Assembly: GCF_036226885.1 (NCBI RefSeq)
Contig: NZ_CP109027.1
Coordinates: 3,100,001-3,164,000, forward strand
Direction: 5' to 3'
DNA: 64,000 nucleotides
Source of the DNA: Streptomyces sp. NBC_00663
GTDB taxonomy: Bacteria; Actinomycetota; Actinomycetes; Streptomycetales; Streptomycetaceae
In this document: positions 40,972-49,263 of the stretch, in pieces
Layout of the letters: each line of letters starts with the position of its first letter
Position numbering within the stretch: position 1 is the stretch's first letter
Program-made: the position numbers and the translations under genes
Notes under the pieces: model-generated
What the model was told of the DNA's origin: nothing
What the model saw: the letters and a program-made list of their open reading frames with translations, nothing else
The model's database searches: none

Positions 40972-42270
40972 TCAGAGGTGTTCGGGTGCGTCGATGCCGA
41001 GCAGGGACAGGCCACCGGCCAGCACCGTCCCGGCGGCTTCGGCGAGGGCGAGCCGGGCGCGGTGGGCGGCCGAGGGTTTCTCGTCGCCGCGCGGCAGCAC
41101 GGTGGGCAGGACGGCGAGCACGGCATCGGCGACGGTGACGAGGTGCCGGGCAAGACGGTCGGGGGCACGGTGGGCCGCCGCCTGGGCCAGGATCCGGGGG
41201 TGGTCGGCGAGGAGGGGGGTGAGGGTGTGCCGGGGGTCGGCGGGTTCGCCGGGTTCGGCGGGCGCCGCGGATACGGCGGGTTCGGAGGGCGCCACGGGTG
41301 CCGCAGGTACGGCGGGTTCGGCGGGTTCGGCGGGCGCCGCGGACTCGGCGGGTTCGGCGGGCGCCGCGGATACGGCGGGTTCGGAGGGCGCCACGGATAC
41401 GGCGGGTTCGGAGGGCGCCACGGGTGCCGCAGGTACAGCGGGTTCGGCAGGCACCGCGGGTTCGGCAGGCACCGCAGGTTCGGCGGGCGCCGTGGACCTG
41501 GTGGTGAAGCCCAGGTCGGCGGCGTTGCGGGTGAGGGCCCGGGTGCGGGCGTGGGCGTAGCGCACGCGGAAGAGGGGGTTGCCCTCACGCTGGACGAGGT
41601 GCTCGTCGGTGATCCGGGGCCGGTCGTGGGCGGCGGGGTGGAGCAGGGCCCAGCGGGCGGCGTCGCGGCCGAGGGAAACGGGGTCGGCGGGGGCGGGCAC
41701 AGGGCGGATGCCGACGTCGAGGGGGGCGGGGGCCTCGGGGGTGCCGTGGGCGTCGACGCGCACGCCGAGGACGTCGGTCCACTCGGCCGCAGGAGGTCCT
41801 TCACAGCTAGTGCGGACGAGGGCGCCCTGGGAGCGGAGGATGCGGGAGACGGCGTCCATGACGACGACGGCACGCACCTCGCGGGCCGCGTGCAGCTGCA
41901 CGACCTGGCCGCTGAGGCCATCCCCGAACCCGTACCGCGCACCGCTCCCCAGGATCTCCTCCACGAGGGCGGTGGGCAGGGCATGGGCGTCGCTCAGGCT
42001 GAAGTTGAGGAAGCCGGGCCCGGTGACGACGACGTCGGCGATGCCGTCGGTGCCGCTCAGATGCGGCCGCAGGATCTCGGCGACACGGCGGGGCAGCTGT
42101 CCGGCGGGGCGGGCGAGCTGGAGGGCGATGTTGGTGGCGTAGTCACCACAGCCGCCGGGTCCGGGGGGTGTGACGACGGCCCGTCCCGGCACGGACACGC
42201 TCAGCTCTCCACCGTCGACAGCGCGACGGACCGCGCGCAGCACGGTGCGGGAGAGCTCGACGGGGGTCAC
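40972..42270 (-). CDS. nrtL: ArgS-related anticodon-binding protein lacking catalytic motifs (NrtL type)
   Basis: This encodes 432 residues resembling parts of arginyl-tRNA synthetase: an N-terminal additional-domain-like region (residues 1-100, with YATNIALQLARPAGQ and GPGFLNFSLSD) and a C-terminal DALR domain with RVRYAHARTRAL at its start and LARHLVTVADAVLAV. The HIGH and KMSKS motifs are absent, so it cannot charge tRNA. Between the two parts is a 75-residue Pro/Ala/Glu/Val repeat. GTG at 42270 has no clear ribosome site, and a leaderless start is possible. The symbol follows the name I recall for this actinobacterial family. Confidence 0.8.
   Translation of the reverse strand: MTPVELSRTVLRAVRRAVDGGELSVSVPGRAVVTPPGPGGCGDYATNIALQLARPAGQLPRRVAEILRPHLSGTDGIADVVVTGPGFLNFSLSDAHALPTALVEEILGSGARYGFGDGLSGQVVQLHAAREVRAVVVMDAVSRILRSQGALVRTSCEGPPAAEWTDVLGVRVDAHGTPEAPAPLDVGIRPVPAPADPVSLGRDAARWALLHPAAHDRPRITDEHLVQREGNPLFRVRYAHARTRALTRNAADLGFTTRSTAPAEPAVPAEPAVPAEPAVPAAPVAPSEPAVSVAPSEPAVSAAPAEPAESAAPAEPAEPAVPAAPVAPSEPAVSAAPAEPGEPADPRHTLTPLLADHPRILAQAAAHRAPDRLARHLVTVADAVLAVLPTVLPRGDEKPSAAHRARLALAEAAGTVLAGGLSLLGIDAPEHL
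41226..41490. repeat. GC-rich in-frame minisatellite within the ArgS-like gene
   Basis: Many copies of units such as GCGGGTTCGGCGGGCGCCGC and TACGGCGGGTTCGGAGGGC alternate over about 265 bp. All are multiples of three, so the frame holds and encodes repeats of PAEPAV, PSEPAVS and PAAPVA. Confidence 0.85.
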
Positions 42271-42333
42271 GGGACAAGCGTATGGGAGGAGGGGGGTGGG
42301 TAGGCGAGTCGGTTTAGCGGAAGGTCCGGGATG

Positions 42334-42363
42334 TGGACGCGCATGGACGCGCATGGACGCGCG
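42334..42363. repeat. three 10-bp tandem repeats
   Basis: TGGACGCGCA occurs twice and then TGGACGCGCG, in the gap between the ArgS-like gene and the response regulator. Role unknown. Confidence 0.7.
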
Positions 42364-42430
42364 TGGGCAGTCGCAGCCAGCCACAGACAGCCATGGAGTA
42401 CCGATCCACACAGCGGAGCGGCAGCGCTGA

Positions 42431-42901
42431 TCAGCCGCCGGCCCGCCCGGCCCCCTCGGTCTCACCGGCGCCGAGGACACTGTCGAAGACCGCGTCGTCA
42501 CTCCCGTCCGCCTGGTCCGCACCGTGCCTGCGGTCCATCAACTGCCGCACGAGCTGGACGAGTTCGGCGGGCTCGAAGGGCTTGGCGAGGAAGGCGTCGA
42601 CACCGACGTCGAGGCCGCTCTCGACCTCGTACTGCGTACAGGCGCTGACGATGGCGAGCGGCAGATCACGGGTCCGGGGGTCGGAGCGCAGCCGAGCGGC
42701 GGTACGAAGCCCGTCAAGACGGGGCATCACCACATCAAGGGTCACCACATCGGGCCGCACCTGATGCACGATATCCAGACACTCGGCACCATCGGCCGCG
42801 GTCACGACCTCGAGACCCTCCAGCTCGAGATTGACCCTGATCAACTGCCGGATGACCTTGTTGTCGTCCACAACAAGCACCCGGCCCGACGCGCCTGGCA
42901 C
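42431..42901 (-). CDS. single-domain response regulator
   Basis: A 156-residue receiver domain without an output domain. The acidic pocket is VLVVDDNKV, the phospho-Asp is in VVTLDVVMPRLDGL, and the Lys is in DAFLAKPFEP. A disordered Gly/Ala/Asp tail of about 30 residues follows. GTG at 42901 (VPGASGRVLVVDD) is chosen from the family N-terminus; the frame is open to 42955. No kinase lies beside it. It may act in phosphorelay or protein-protein switching. Confidence 0.9.
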   Translation of the reverse strand: MPGASGRVLVVDDNKVIRQLIRVNLELEGLEVVTAADGAECLDIVHQVRPDVVTLDVVMPRLDGLRTAARLRSDPRTRDLPLAIVSACTQYEVESGLDVGVDAFLAKPFEPAELVQLVRQLMDRRHGADQADGSDDAVFDSVLGAGETEGAGRAGG

Positions 42902-43061
42902 AACTCGAGAGTAGGTCCGGACCGGCCACCGCGTCCGGGTTTTCCCGACTTCCACCCCTACCGGGGACCGTGAGCCCCTCTGACCGCCGGAAATACCTGT
43001 TCATGAAGACCTCATCGAAGCTGGTAGGGTTCTACCCGTCGCCGCGCACAGTGCGGCGGAC

Positions 43062-43133
43062 GCCCGCGTAGCTCAGGGGATAGAGCAACGGTCTCCGGAA
43101 CCGTGTGCGCAGGTTCGAATCCTGCCGTGGGCA
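43062..43133 (+). tRNA. tRNA-Arg (anticodon CCG)
   Basis: GCCCGCG at the 5' end pairs with CGTGGGC (one G-T), the anticodon arm ACGGT-CTCCGGA-ACCGT places CCG at the anticodon, and the T arm holds GGTTCGAATCC. CCA is not encoded. This is the integration site of the element: its last 46 bases are part of attL and are copied at attR, so the gene stays intact. Confidence 0.97.
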
Positions 43134-43134
43134 C
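43088..43134 (+). repeat. attL, 47-bp direct repeat (tRNA 3' end)
   Basis: The repeat starts ACGGTCTCCGG and ends GTGGGCAC. It is identical to 63938-63984. The match stops exactly at both ends, which defines the core. Confidence 0.96.
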
Positions 43135-43186
43135 TTGCCGGTCAGAGACTCCAAACCAGGGTCTGACCAGGGCATACGCCGAGAGA

Positions 43187-43223
43187 AGAGGGCGGGAGTC
43201 AGTCTCACTGACTCCCGCCCTCT
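43187..43223. terminator. bidirectional terminator between tRNA-Arg and int
   Basis: AGAGGGCGGGAGTCAGT, a 3-nt loop CTC and the exact complement form a 17-bp perfect stem. It would stop int transcripts before the tRNA gene and tRNA transcripts before int. Confidence 0.9.
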
Positions 43224-43243
43224 CTCGTTGTCTCTCAGTGTTC

Positions 43244-43262
43244 CCGACACACCTCCGACACA
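43244..43262. repeat. left 19-bp arm repeat near attL
   Basis: CCGACACACCTCCGACACA is found here, 110 bp inside attL, and again in the same orientation at 63850-63868 near attR. Likely integrase or excisionase arm-binding site. Confidence 0.7.
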
Positions 43263-43266
43263 GTCG

Positions 43267-44757
43267 TCAGGTCGTGTCGCGGCCCCCGCTCTCGGAGCTC
43301 TCAGGCTCCCAACCCATGGTCTTCTCGATCTTCTTGTTGTTCTCCTCCTCGCTGTTGTCGACGCAGCCCGCGTAGTGGCGGTCGATGACCTCTGGAGAGG
43401 TGCCCGCCCGGCGGGCCACCTCCGCCACGGGGAGGCCGGAACGGAGCCAGTCCGTGATGCAGGTGGCGCGTCCGTCGTAGGGCTTCCGGGCGAGCGGCGA
43501 CGCGTACTTGTACGGCGGGAACGCGTACTGCCGAGCCTCCTGCCAGACGCGCCAGTAGCTGGACGTGCCGACCAGTCCACCCCGCTCGTTCTGGAACAGC
43601 CGGCCGTCCGCCGCGGTGCCGAACTCCTTCACGTGCGCTCGAAGCATCGCCACCAGGACTGGTGGAATCGGCACGGGGCGGTCTGCGGCGGGGTCCCGCA
43701 TCTTGAGGCCGCGCTTGTCGTGCCGCTCGCCGGAATCGGTCCACTTCTTGCCGGATACGGGGCGGGTTTCCCGGAGGGTGAGCACGCCCCAACCCGTCTC
43801 TGGCAAGTGGCAGTTCTCCAGCTTCAGCCCTACGACTTCAGCGGGGCGCATCGCGGCGTAGAGGATGCAGCCGAAGAAGGCGACGAGACGTCTCCCCCGG
43901 TTTCGGTGCACCGACCCCACGTAGGAAACGGCCGTCAAGAACTCCCGCCCCTGCGCTGCGTTCATGAGGACGCGCGGGTCGATAGGGCCGCTCGCAGCAG
44001 TGGACGGCCGTTCCAACTCCGCGATCGGGTTTTCCTTCAGATATCCCTTCTGGACTGCGTACGCCATGGACATGTTGAACCCGCGGCGACGACGCTTGTA
44101 GGTGTCCTTTGCCGCCAACTTGCCGTCGAGCTTGTAGGCGAGCCGGTAGTGGACGTCTTCCGCAATGCTGGAGTTCGCCAGGGCCGACAGCGGTAGGGAG
44201 TTCTCCCGCAGCCACGTGCAGACCTTTTCCAGGTCCGGCGGCGGCTCCTCGTTCGCATGCGCTGGCACGATGCCCCATCTCACAGCCCGTCGCACGGCGC
44301 GGAGTTCAGGAGCATCCGCCCCCTCTCCCATCATGCCTAGGGCCGCCGATGCAAGGCTGTCCGCGTACCCTTCCCGCGTCTTCGCCGCGGCGGTGCGCCA
44401 GCGACGTTGCATGAACTCACGCGAGAATTCCCACCATGTGGGGTCCAACTTCGCCTCGGCCTTTGCCGCTTCTGCCGCTTCCGCCTGTCGCACTTCCGAC
44501 TCGGGCAGACCCGATTCGATCTCGAATGGCTCGCCGCGCCGGTTCATCGCGTGCAGCAGCTCATTGCGTCGACTCTCGGCGAGCGGGAGCGTGGCGAATG
44601 TGTCGCCCCATACTCGACCAGCCACCACCCAACGAACTCTCCATGGGCGGGACTTGCGGCCGGTCTTGGCGATTTTCCAGAGCTTGACATCAAAGGTGTA
44701 GCCCGGCCGGGCAGACCCACGAGGGCGCCCGGCCGGGGTGTCGTTCTCAGTGCTCAC
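43267..44757 (-). CDS. int: tyrosine recombinase integrase
   Basis: A 496-residue integrase. The N-terminal part holds an AP2-like arm-binding segment (KSRPWRVRWVVAGRVWGDTF) and a SAM-like core-binding domain. The catalytic domain shows Arg near residue 304 (LYAAMRPAEVVGL), a second Arg near 430 (PYDGRATCITDWL) and the nucleophile Tyr462 in EVIDRHYAGC. The usual His after the second Arg is Ala. GTG at 44757 overlaps the xis stop (GTGA) and follows GGGAGGA. It catalyses site-specific integration into tRNA-Arg and, with Xis, excision. Confidence 0.95.
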   Translation of the reverse strand: MSTENDTPAGRPRGSARPGYTFDVKLWKIAKTGRKSRPWRVRWVVAGRVWGDTFATLPLAESRRNELLHAMNRRGEPFEIESGLPESEVRQAEAAEAAKAEAKLDPTWWEFSREFMQRRWRTAAAKTREGYADSLASAALGMMGEGADAPELRAVRRAVRWGIVPAHANEEPPPDLEKVCTWLRENSLPLSALANSSIAEDVHYRLAYKLDGKLAAKDTYKRRRRGFNMSMAYAVQKGYLKENPIAELERPSTAASGPIDPRVLMNAAQGREFLTAVSYVGSVHRNRGRRLVAFFGCILYAAMRPAEVVGLKLENCHLPETGWGVLTLRETRPVSGKKWTDSGERHDKRGLKMRDPAADRPVPIPPVLVAMLRAHVKEFGTAADGRLFQNERGGLVGTSSYWRVWQEARQYAFPPYKYASPLARKPYDGRATCITDWLRSGLPVAEVARRAGTSPEVIDRHYAGCVDNSEEENNKKIEKTMGWEPESSESGGRDTT

Positions 44758-44948
44758 GCAGCGTCCTCCCGCTCCGCAAGCCAACGCTCATACTCGGATC
44801 GGCGAATTCGTACGTCCCCGTTCGGCAGCTTGATTGAGCGGGGGCCTTTCCCGAGTTGGCGCCACCTGTAGAAGGTAGCCGGGGCTACCTTGAGGTCCGC
44901 GAGGACCTCCTTGATGGTCAGCTTTTCGTCCCGCGCGGGGGCGCTCAT
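44754..44948 (-). CDS. xis: excisionase (MerR-like helix-turn-helix)
   Basis: A 64-residue protein with a winged helix: LTIKEVLADLKVAPATFYRWR, then KGPRSIKLPNGDVRIRRSEYERWL. This is the standard AICE Xis size and fold. It directs the integrase toward excision. It lies immediately upstream of int with a 4-bp overlap. The repeat-rich region upstream probably holds its promoter. Confidence 0.9.
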   Translation of the reverse strand: MSAPARDEKLTIKEVLADLKVAPATFYRWRQLGKGPRSIKLPNGDVRIRRSEYERWLAEREDAA

Positions 44949-45010
44949 GCTGCCGTCCTCTCTTGAGTTGTGCTCTGAATCTTGGGCCCGCCCCTCAGGG
45001 AGTCCGCATC

Positions 45011-45266
45011 TGTCCTAAGTGCGGATTTCTGCGTCATTGCGTCATCAGCGTCATTCGCGCTTCTGACCAGCGGCTTTGTGTGACGCAGCAGTTTGGGCGT
45101 GCGTCATCGGTGCGTCATGGCCTGCGTCATCGGTGACGTAGCCCATGACGCAGATGACGCAGGATGACGCAGGCGCGGCCGTCTGCGTCATGGTCGTAAT
45201 CGCAGGCCAGGGGCCGTTTTCCGGCCCGCATGACGCAGATGACGCAGCGTCTTTCCACTTAGGACA
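45011..45266. promoter_or_regulatory. heptamer (TGACGCA) array framed by 11-bp inverted repeat; possible origin or master operator
   Basis: TGACGCA or its complement TGCGTCA occurs 12 times between 45030 and 45246, with two more copies one base off. The array is framed by TGTCCTAAGTG (45011-45021) and its exact complement CACTTAGGACA (45256-45266). The 475-bp gap between rep and xis holds no gene. Iteron-like arrays bind replication initiators or repressors, so this may be the element's origin, or a control site for xis-int. Confidence 0.75.
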
Positions 45267-45358
45267 AAACAGGGGGTGTCTGTTGGGGTGCGGTGGCGCT
45301 TCAAGCGTGAAGAGGGAGCCGCTTCGCGGCGCGACCCGTGGGCGGCGTTCCGCCGAAC

Positions 45359-45395
45359 AGTAAGAAGAGCACGCGCCGCCGGTGCTCTTCTTACT
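45359..45395 (-). terminator. terminator after the replication operon
   Basis: AGTAAGAAGAGCAC, a 9-nt loop and the exact complement form a 14-bp perfect stem 29 bp past the helicase gene stop. Confidence 0.9.
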
Positions 45396-45423
45396 TGTCC
45401 GGGACGACCCAGCGGAGCGCGGG

Positions 45424-46899
45424 TCAGAACATCCGCTTCTGGTCGTGCGGCGGCGGGGCCGCGAGGCGGGTCATTTCGAGGTAGCGGCCCTCAGCGGTGC
45501 GGCCGGAGTCGATGAGGACCCCGCGGGCGGCCAGGGTGGGTTGGAGCCGCTTGAGCCGGTCGGAGAGGACCTTTCCCGTGGTCGGCCACCCCTTAGGCAA
45601 GGGGCGGCAGTCTTCGCCGCTGTAGAGGCCGCTGAGGAGGTGCAGCCACTCCGTGGACGTCATCCGCTGTTCGGCGCCCGGTTCGAGGCTGTCAGCATGC
45701 CTGAGGACGGTCTGGGCAAGTAGGTCGCCCTCGATGACGTCGTCGTTGAGGTCATCCAGACTGGCACGGTAGGCCGTGAGCGCCCCCCAGCCGGTCGCGG
45801 CATCGAGCTGCGCGCACAGGTGCGCAAAGTCCGCCATCCGCAGATCGGTCGGGGTCTCCGCTTCCACCGCGCGGACCTTGACCGTGAGGTCCAGGAGCGA
45901 GCCGAGGACGACGGGCAGCGCTTCCGCGTACTCCGTCCACAGTTCGGCCTCGGTCCGCCGGACTTTGGGCCGTTCCAGTCGCAGCGGCAGGAGCCGTTCG
46001 GCGAGGTCGGGCCGGATGACGCCGACGTCGATGCCGGTCAGCAGCAGCGGGCGGCGGTAGCGGGCGCGGAAGACGTCCCCGTCGGTGAACAGGGCCCGCT
46101 TGACGTTCTCGGCGCCGGTGACGATGCAGCACATTGCGTCGGACAGGTCCGGGGTCATGTGGGACAGGTTGTCGAGGGCGGTGACCCATCCGGCGGCCAC
46201 GGCCGCGATCAGGTTCTCCTCATCCTTCGGCGCGCGGCGCAGGTCGCCGCTCATGCCCTCGATGATGCGGATGAGCATGCGTCCGCCGGTGGACTTGCCC
46301 GCGCCCTGGGGGCCGGTGAGGAACGGGGCGGGGACGGGCACGGACGGTCCGAGGCAGCCGATGAGCCAGGCGATGGCCAGGCACTCGGTCTCGGCGTTGG
46401 CGAAGTTGCACAGCCCCAGCAGCAGGTCGATGCCTTTGCCGTTGGTGTCCTTGGCGGGCAGGGGCAGTTCCCCGGTGAGCTGCGTGCGCCGCCAGCACAC
46501 CTCGCGCGGATCGGGAACCTTGATGTCCCAGCCGGTGGGGTGGATACGGACGGACTGCCCGTCGGCGCGGCCCAGGTCCAGCCACGTCGCCCCGTCGAAG
46601 CCGGGGGCAACGCGAATGTGCACGGGCTGTACGTTCTCGGTCAGTGCGAGTGCTTCGATCAAGTCCAACGCCTCCTTGAGGGCGGTTCCGTTGAACACGC
46701 CGCGCCCGTCTTTGAACAGGCCGACCATGAGTTCTTGGCGGTGGCTGCCTGTGGTGCCCTGGGAGCGGATGGGGCGGGCGACGGGGTGGCCGTTGCGCTG
46801 GGCGTAGACGGTGCCGTCGGCGGTGCGGAAGTACCGGAAGTTGGCTTGCGCGTAGGCCGTGATGATCTCGCGTGCAGGGTTCTTCTCGTCCTCGGACAT
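45424..46899 (-). CDS. replication ATPase/helicase (Rep partner)
   Basis: A 491-residue P-loop protein. Walker A is LTGPQGAGKSTGG near residue 155; Walker B-like VTALDNLSH and a sensor FRARYRRPLLLTGIDVG follow. The first 100 residues (YAQANFRYFRTADGTVYAQRNG) and the ATPase core resemble helicases that act with AICE prim-pol proteins (D5/SF3-like). It starts 2 bp after the prim-pol gene stop, so the two work together to start replication of the excised circle. Confidence 0.8.
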   Translation of the reverse strand: MSEDEKNPAREIITAYAQANFRYFRTADGTVYAQRNGHPVARPIRSQGTTGSHRQELMVGLFKDGRGVFNGTALKEALDLIEALALTENVQPVHIRVAPGFDGATWLDLGRADGQSVRIHPTGWDIKVPDPREVCWRRTQLTGELPLPAKDTNGKGIDLLLGLCNFANAETECLAIAWLIGCLGPSVPVPAPFLTGPQGAGKSTGGRMLIRIIEGMSGDLRRAPKDEENLIAAVAAGWVTALDNLSHMTPDLSDAMCCIVTGAENVKRALFTDGDVFRARYRRPLLLTGIDVGVIRPDLAERLLPLRLERPKVRRTEAELWTEYAEALPVVLGSLLDLTVKVRAVEAETPTDLRMADFAHLCAQLDAATGWGALTAYRASLDDLNDDVIEGDLLAQTVLRHADSLEPGAEQRMTSTEWLHLLSGLYSGEDCRPLPKGWPTTGKVLSDRLKRLQPTLAARGVLIDSGRTAEGRYLEMTRLAAPPPHDQKRMF

Positions 46900-46901
46900 G
46901 A

Positions 46902-47732
46902 TCAGAGTCCCAGCCGGGCGCGGGCGTTGGCCCACGCGTCGGTGCAGTGCCGGGCCGTTTCGCCCTTGGTCTGCGCGGCGGTGAACAGGCGCGTGATGTG
47001 GGCGTCGGTGAGGCAGCCGCACCGGCCGTGCGCGGACAGCACCGCGAGGAAGGTGCGGTAGACGGTGTGGTGGATCGCGCTGCGCGCCGCGGTGATCTGC
47101 TGTTCCGCGATGGTGATGCCGCGTTCCAGGTAGGCGGGTGTGCGGTGGGGGCACTCCCCGCCCCCGCCAGGCACGGTGACGGTCTGCGGCGTCGGCCGGA
47201 TCGTGGGTGTCCTCGCGGTGAGCGCACGGACCGCGTCCGGCAGGGCGGCGATGCGGCCAGTGCCGGGCCCGAGATAGCGGGCGTAGGCCATGGAGGACTT
47301 GATGTCCACGCCGGGCCGGACGCCGTTGCACGAGCGCATGACGCCCTGGTAGATCCAGTGCTGGCCGCGTGTGGTCGGCACGGTCCGCGTCGCGGGCAAG
47401 TTCCGCTGTGCCCACGCGACGGCGTCCCGGGTGTCGAGGTCGACCACGGTGAGGCGGGCGCCACCGGGGTGGTAGCCCACGCTCGCGGCGCCCTGCCATG
47501 CACTCGCCCACGCCGGCGAGATGATGACGCTGGTGTCGGCGGTGGCGGCGGCCCAGCCGTGGCAGGGAGCGGGGCAGGTGCAGGGGCCCGAGGTCTTCAT
47601 GTGCGGGCGCCCGCCGCACGAGGTGTACAGGCATGCGGGGCAGTTGGCGAAGGGCACCTTGCCCTTGCGCAGCGGCAGCACGGGCAGCCCCTCGGCCGCG
47701 AGCCGGAGGGCGGTGTGCAGGTGCTTGGTCAT
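46902..47732 (-). CDS. bifunctional DNA primase/polymerase (prim-pol) replication protein
   Basis: This encodes 276 residues with the prim-pol pattern: TALRLAAEGLPVLPLRKGKVPF at the N-terminus, a Cys/His-rich zinc insertion (CPACLYTSCGG then GPCTCPAPCHGW), VVDLDTRDAVAWAQ with the metal-binding Asp residues, and TVPTTRGQHWIYQ. ATG at 47732 overlaps the preceding gene's stop (ATGA). Such proteins prime and copy DNA for AICE replication. Confidence 0.88.
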   Translation of the reverse strand: MTKHLHTALRLAAEGLPVLPLRKGKVPFANCPACLYTSCGGRPHMKTSGPCTCPAPCHGWAAATADTSVIISPAWASAWQGAASVGYHPGGARLTVVDLDTRDAVAWAQRNLPATRTVPTTRGQHWIYQGVMRSCNGVRPGVDIKSSMAYARYLGPGTGRIAALPDAVRALTARTPTIRPTPQTVTVPGGGGECPHRTPAYLERGITIAEQQITAARSAIHHTVYRTFLAVLSAHGRCGCLTDAHITRLFTAAQTKGETARHCTDAWANARARLGL

Positions 47733-48073
47733 GCTGCCGCACCGTCCGTCCACAGGTTGAGGATGCGGGCGCTGTAGGCGTCCATCGCGGCGGCGAAGTC
47801 GTCGTGGTCGCCGCTGTTGAGCGCGTTCAGCAGGGCGGCGGTCTCGGGGTTGGGGCCGGGGGGTTCGAGGCCGTTCAGGTCGCGGGTGAGGGTGTGCAGC
47901 AGGGCCCAGGTCAGGTAGCGGTCCAGGTGCATGCGGTGTTCGATCAGGACGAGTGGCGGGCCCGCGGTGAGCAGGACCAAGACGGTGCTTCCGTCGGGAC
48001 GGGGCTCGGTGCGGACAAGGGTCACCCGCTCCGGGCCGTCCGGCACTCGCGGGATGTCGGTGTGGTCGGTCAT
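47729..48073 (-). CDS. hypothetical AICE protein preceding prim-pol
   Basis: A 114-residue acidic protein starting MTDHTDIPRVPDGPERV. A beta-strand-like middle (STVLVLLTAGPPLVLIEHRM) and a helical C-terminus follow. AGGAGA precedes its ATG at 8 nt, and it overlaps the prim-pol start by 4 bp. Its leader holds one of the CTCACC stem-loops. Function unknown. Confidence 0.7.
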   Translation of the reverse strand: MTDHTDIPRVPDGPERVTLVRTEPRPDGSTVLVLLTAGPPLVLIEHRMHLDRYLTWALLHTLTRDLNGLEPPGPNPETAALLNALNSGDHDDFAAAMDAYSARILNLWTDGAAA

Positions 48074-48110
48074 GCTGTAGGTCTCCTGCTCTCTTGGAGG
48101 GACTGGAGAA

Positions 48111-48153
48111 CCGGGGCGGGCGCAGGCTTGTGGTGAGACGGCGCCCGCCTCGG
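48111..48153 (-). ncRNA. CTCACC-loop leader hairpin, copy 1
   Basis: CCGGGGCGGGCGC pairs with GCGCCCGCCTCGG over 13 bp with one mismatch on the minus strand. The loop contains CTCACCACAAGCC. It lies 38 bp before the start of the gene at 48073. Confidence 0.6.
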
Positions 48154-48159
48154 GCGTAG

Positions 48160-48450
48160 CTAGAAGGGCGGCTCGCTGCTGTAGCCGTCGGACGCCCACG
48201 GGTCGCGGGCGGTGCGGCGGCGCCGCAGCCACCGGGGCCGACGCGGCAGGGGCAGCAGGGGCAGGGCCCATGCCGTCCAGCAGGGACAGAACTCGTAGTC
48301 GGTGCCCTCGTACTCGCCGGTCTCGGGGTGGCCGTAGTCGTGGGCGACGTCGCCCACGCCCTGGCAGTTGGGGCAGTTTGGGTCGGGGGTGTCGGTCAGA
48401 GCCACGGCCCGGCGGGGACAGCCGACGATCCTGAAGCGGAGACGGAGCAT
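48160..48450 (-). CDS. small zinc-ribbon-like protein
   Basis: A 96-residue protein starting MLRLRFRIVGCPRRAV. It contains CPNCQGVGDVAHDYG and CPC (DYEFCPCWTAW), a possible zinc site, and a basic C-terminal segment PRRPRWLRRRRTARDPW. Function unknown. Confidence 0.65.
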   Translation of the reverse strand: MLRLRFRIVGCPRRAVALTDTPDPNCPNCQGVGDVAHDYGHPETGEYEGTDYEFCPCWTAWALPLLPLPRRPRWLRRRRTARDPWASDGYSSEPPF

Positions 48451-48468
48451 GGGCGTTGGTTCCCTTCG

Positions 48469-49263
48469 TCAGGCTGCGTCGAGGGCGGGTTGCTGCCAGG
48501 TGGGCAGCGCATCGAGGACTCGGGTACGCCAGCGCAGGGCGTAGTCGATGCAGTTGGCGCAGTTCTTGTGGGTGTGGCCGGGCAGGGCCGGACGGCGGCG
48601 GGCGTGGTAGCTCCATGCGGCGGAATCGGCCGAAGCGAGCAGATGGCCGACGCGTTCCAGACCGAGGGTCTTGAAGCCGAAGCCGTGCAGGCGCAGCCCG
48701 TGTGCGGCCATCGCGGTGACGATGGCGGCGCCCTCGCGGGTGGACTGCAAGCGGCAGACCGAGCCGAGCCCCACCGTGGGTTCTCGGGTCAGGTCGACCC
48801 CGGCGCGCTCGTACAGTTCCGCGCACAATTCGTAGTCCGCGACCGTCCGCCCCTGAAGCACCGGGGCTATGCGCAACTCGGGCGCGAGGGAGCGCAGTTC
48901 CAGGAAGTTGGCGACGGTGCGGCGGATATGTTCCGGCACGCTCAGGTGGGTGCCGGTGAAGGTGTTCGGCCCGGCCGTGCCGCCGTGGATGATGAGGTCC
49001 TCGCACATCCAGTCCTGCGGGGCGGCCCAGTCGTAGGGGCCGACGCATTCCCAGATGCGGCGCAGGTCCTCGATGTACTGCCGCGGGGTGCGCGTCCACC
49101 GGCCGTGGCGTTGGAGCTCCGAGAATCCGCCGGAATCCACCGCGTACGGACCTTGCGCCTCATCGAGCTTGACCGCGTTCACGAAGTGCTCGGACTTCAA
49201 GAACAGCGGCACGTTGGTAAGGCGCACCCAGTGCCGCTTGTGAGTGGTGAGGTAGAACCTCAT
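48469..49263 (-). CDS. DpdA-like base-exchange protein (TGT superfamily)
   Basis: A 264-residue protein whose motifs parallel tRNA-guanine transglycosylases: VDSGGFSELQRHGRW (residues 42-56, TGT's DSGGFQ loop), YDWAAPQDWMCE, PVLQGRTVADY, VGLGSVCRLQS and LHGFGFKTLGL, then ADSAAWSY and a Cys/His pair in HKNCANCIDYALRW. I recognise this as the family called deazapurine DNA modification protein DpdA-like. DpdA exchanges guanine for preQ0 in DNA. No preQ0 genes are seen in the element, so any precursor would come from the host. It overlaps the next gene by 4 bp. Confidence 0.75.
   Translation of the reverse strand: MRFYLTTHKRHWVRLTNVPLFLKSEHFVNAVKLDEAQGPYAVDSGGFSELQRHGRWTRTPRQYIEDLRRIWECVGPYDWAAPQDWMCEDLIIHGGTAGPNTFTGTHLSVPEHIRRTVANFLELRSLAPELRIAPVLQGRTVADYELCAELYERAGVDLTREPTVGLGSVCRLQSTREGAAIVTAMAAHGLRLHGFGFKTLGLERVGHLLASADSAAWSYHARRRPALPGHTHKNCANCIDYALRWRTRVLDALPTWQQPALDAA

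Noticed and set aside
45030..45246. Heptamer array as a CRISPR
   Set aside because: Units are 7 bp, on both strands, with irregular spacing; no spacers and no cas genes.
45145..45363. Plus-strand open frame starting in the heptamer array
   Set aside because: Its N-terminus is made of the TGACGCA repeats and no ribosome site is seen.
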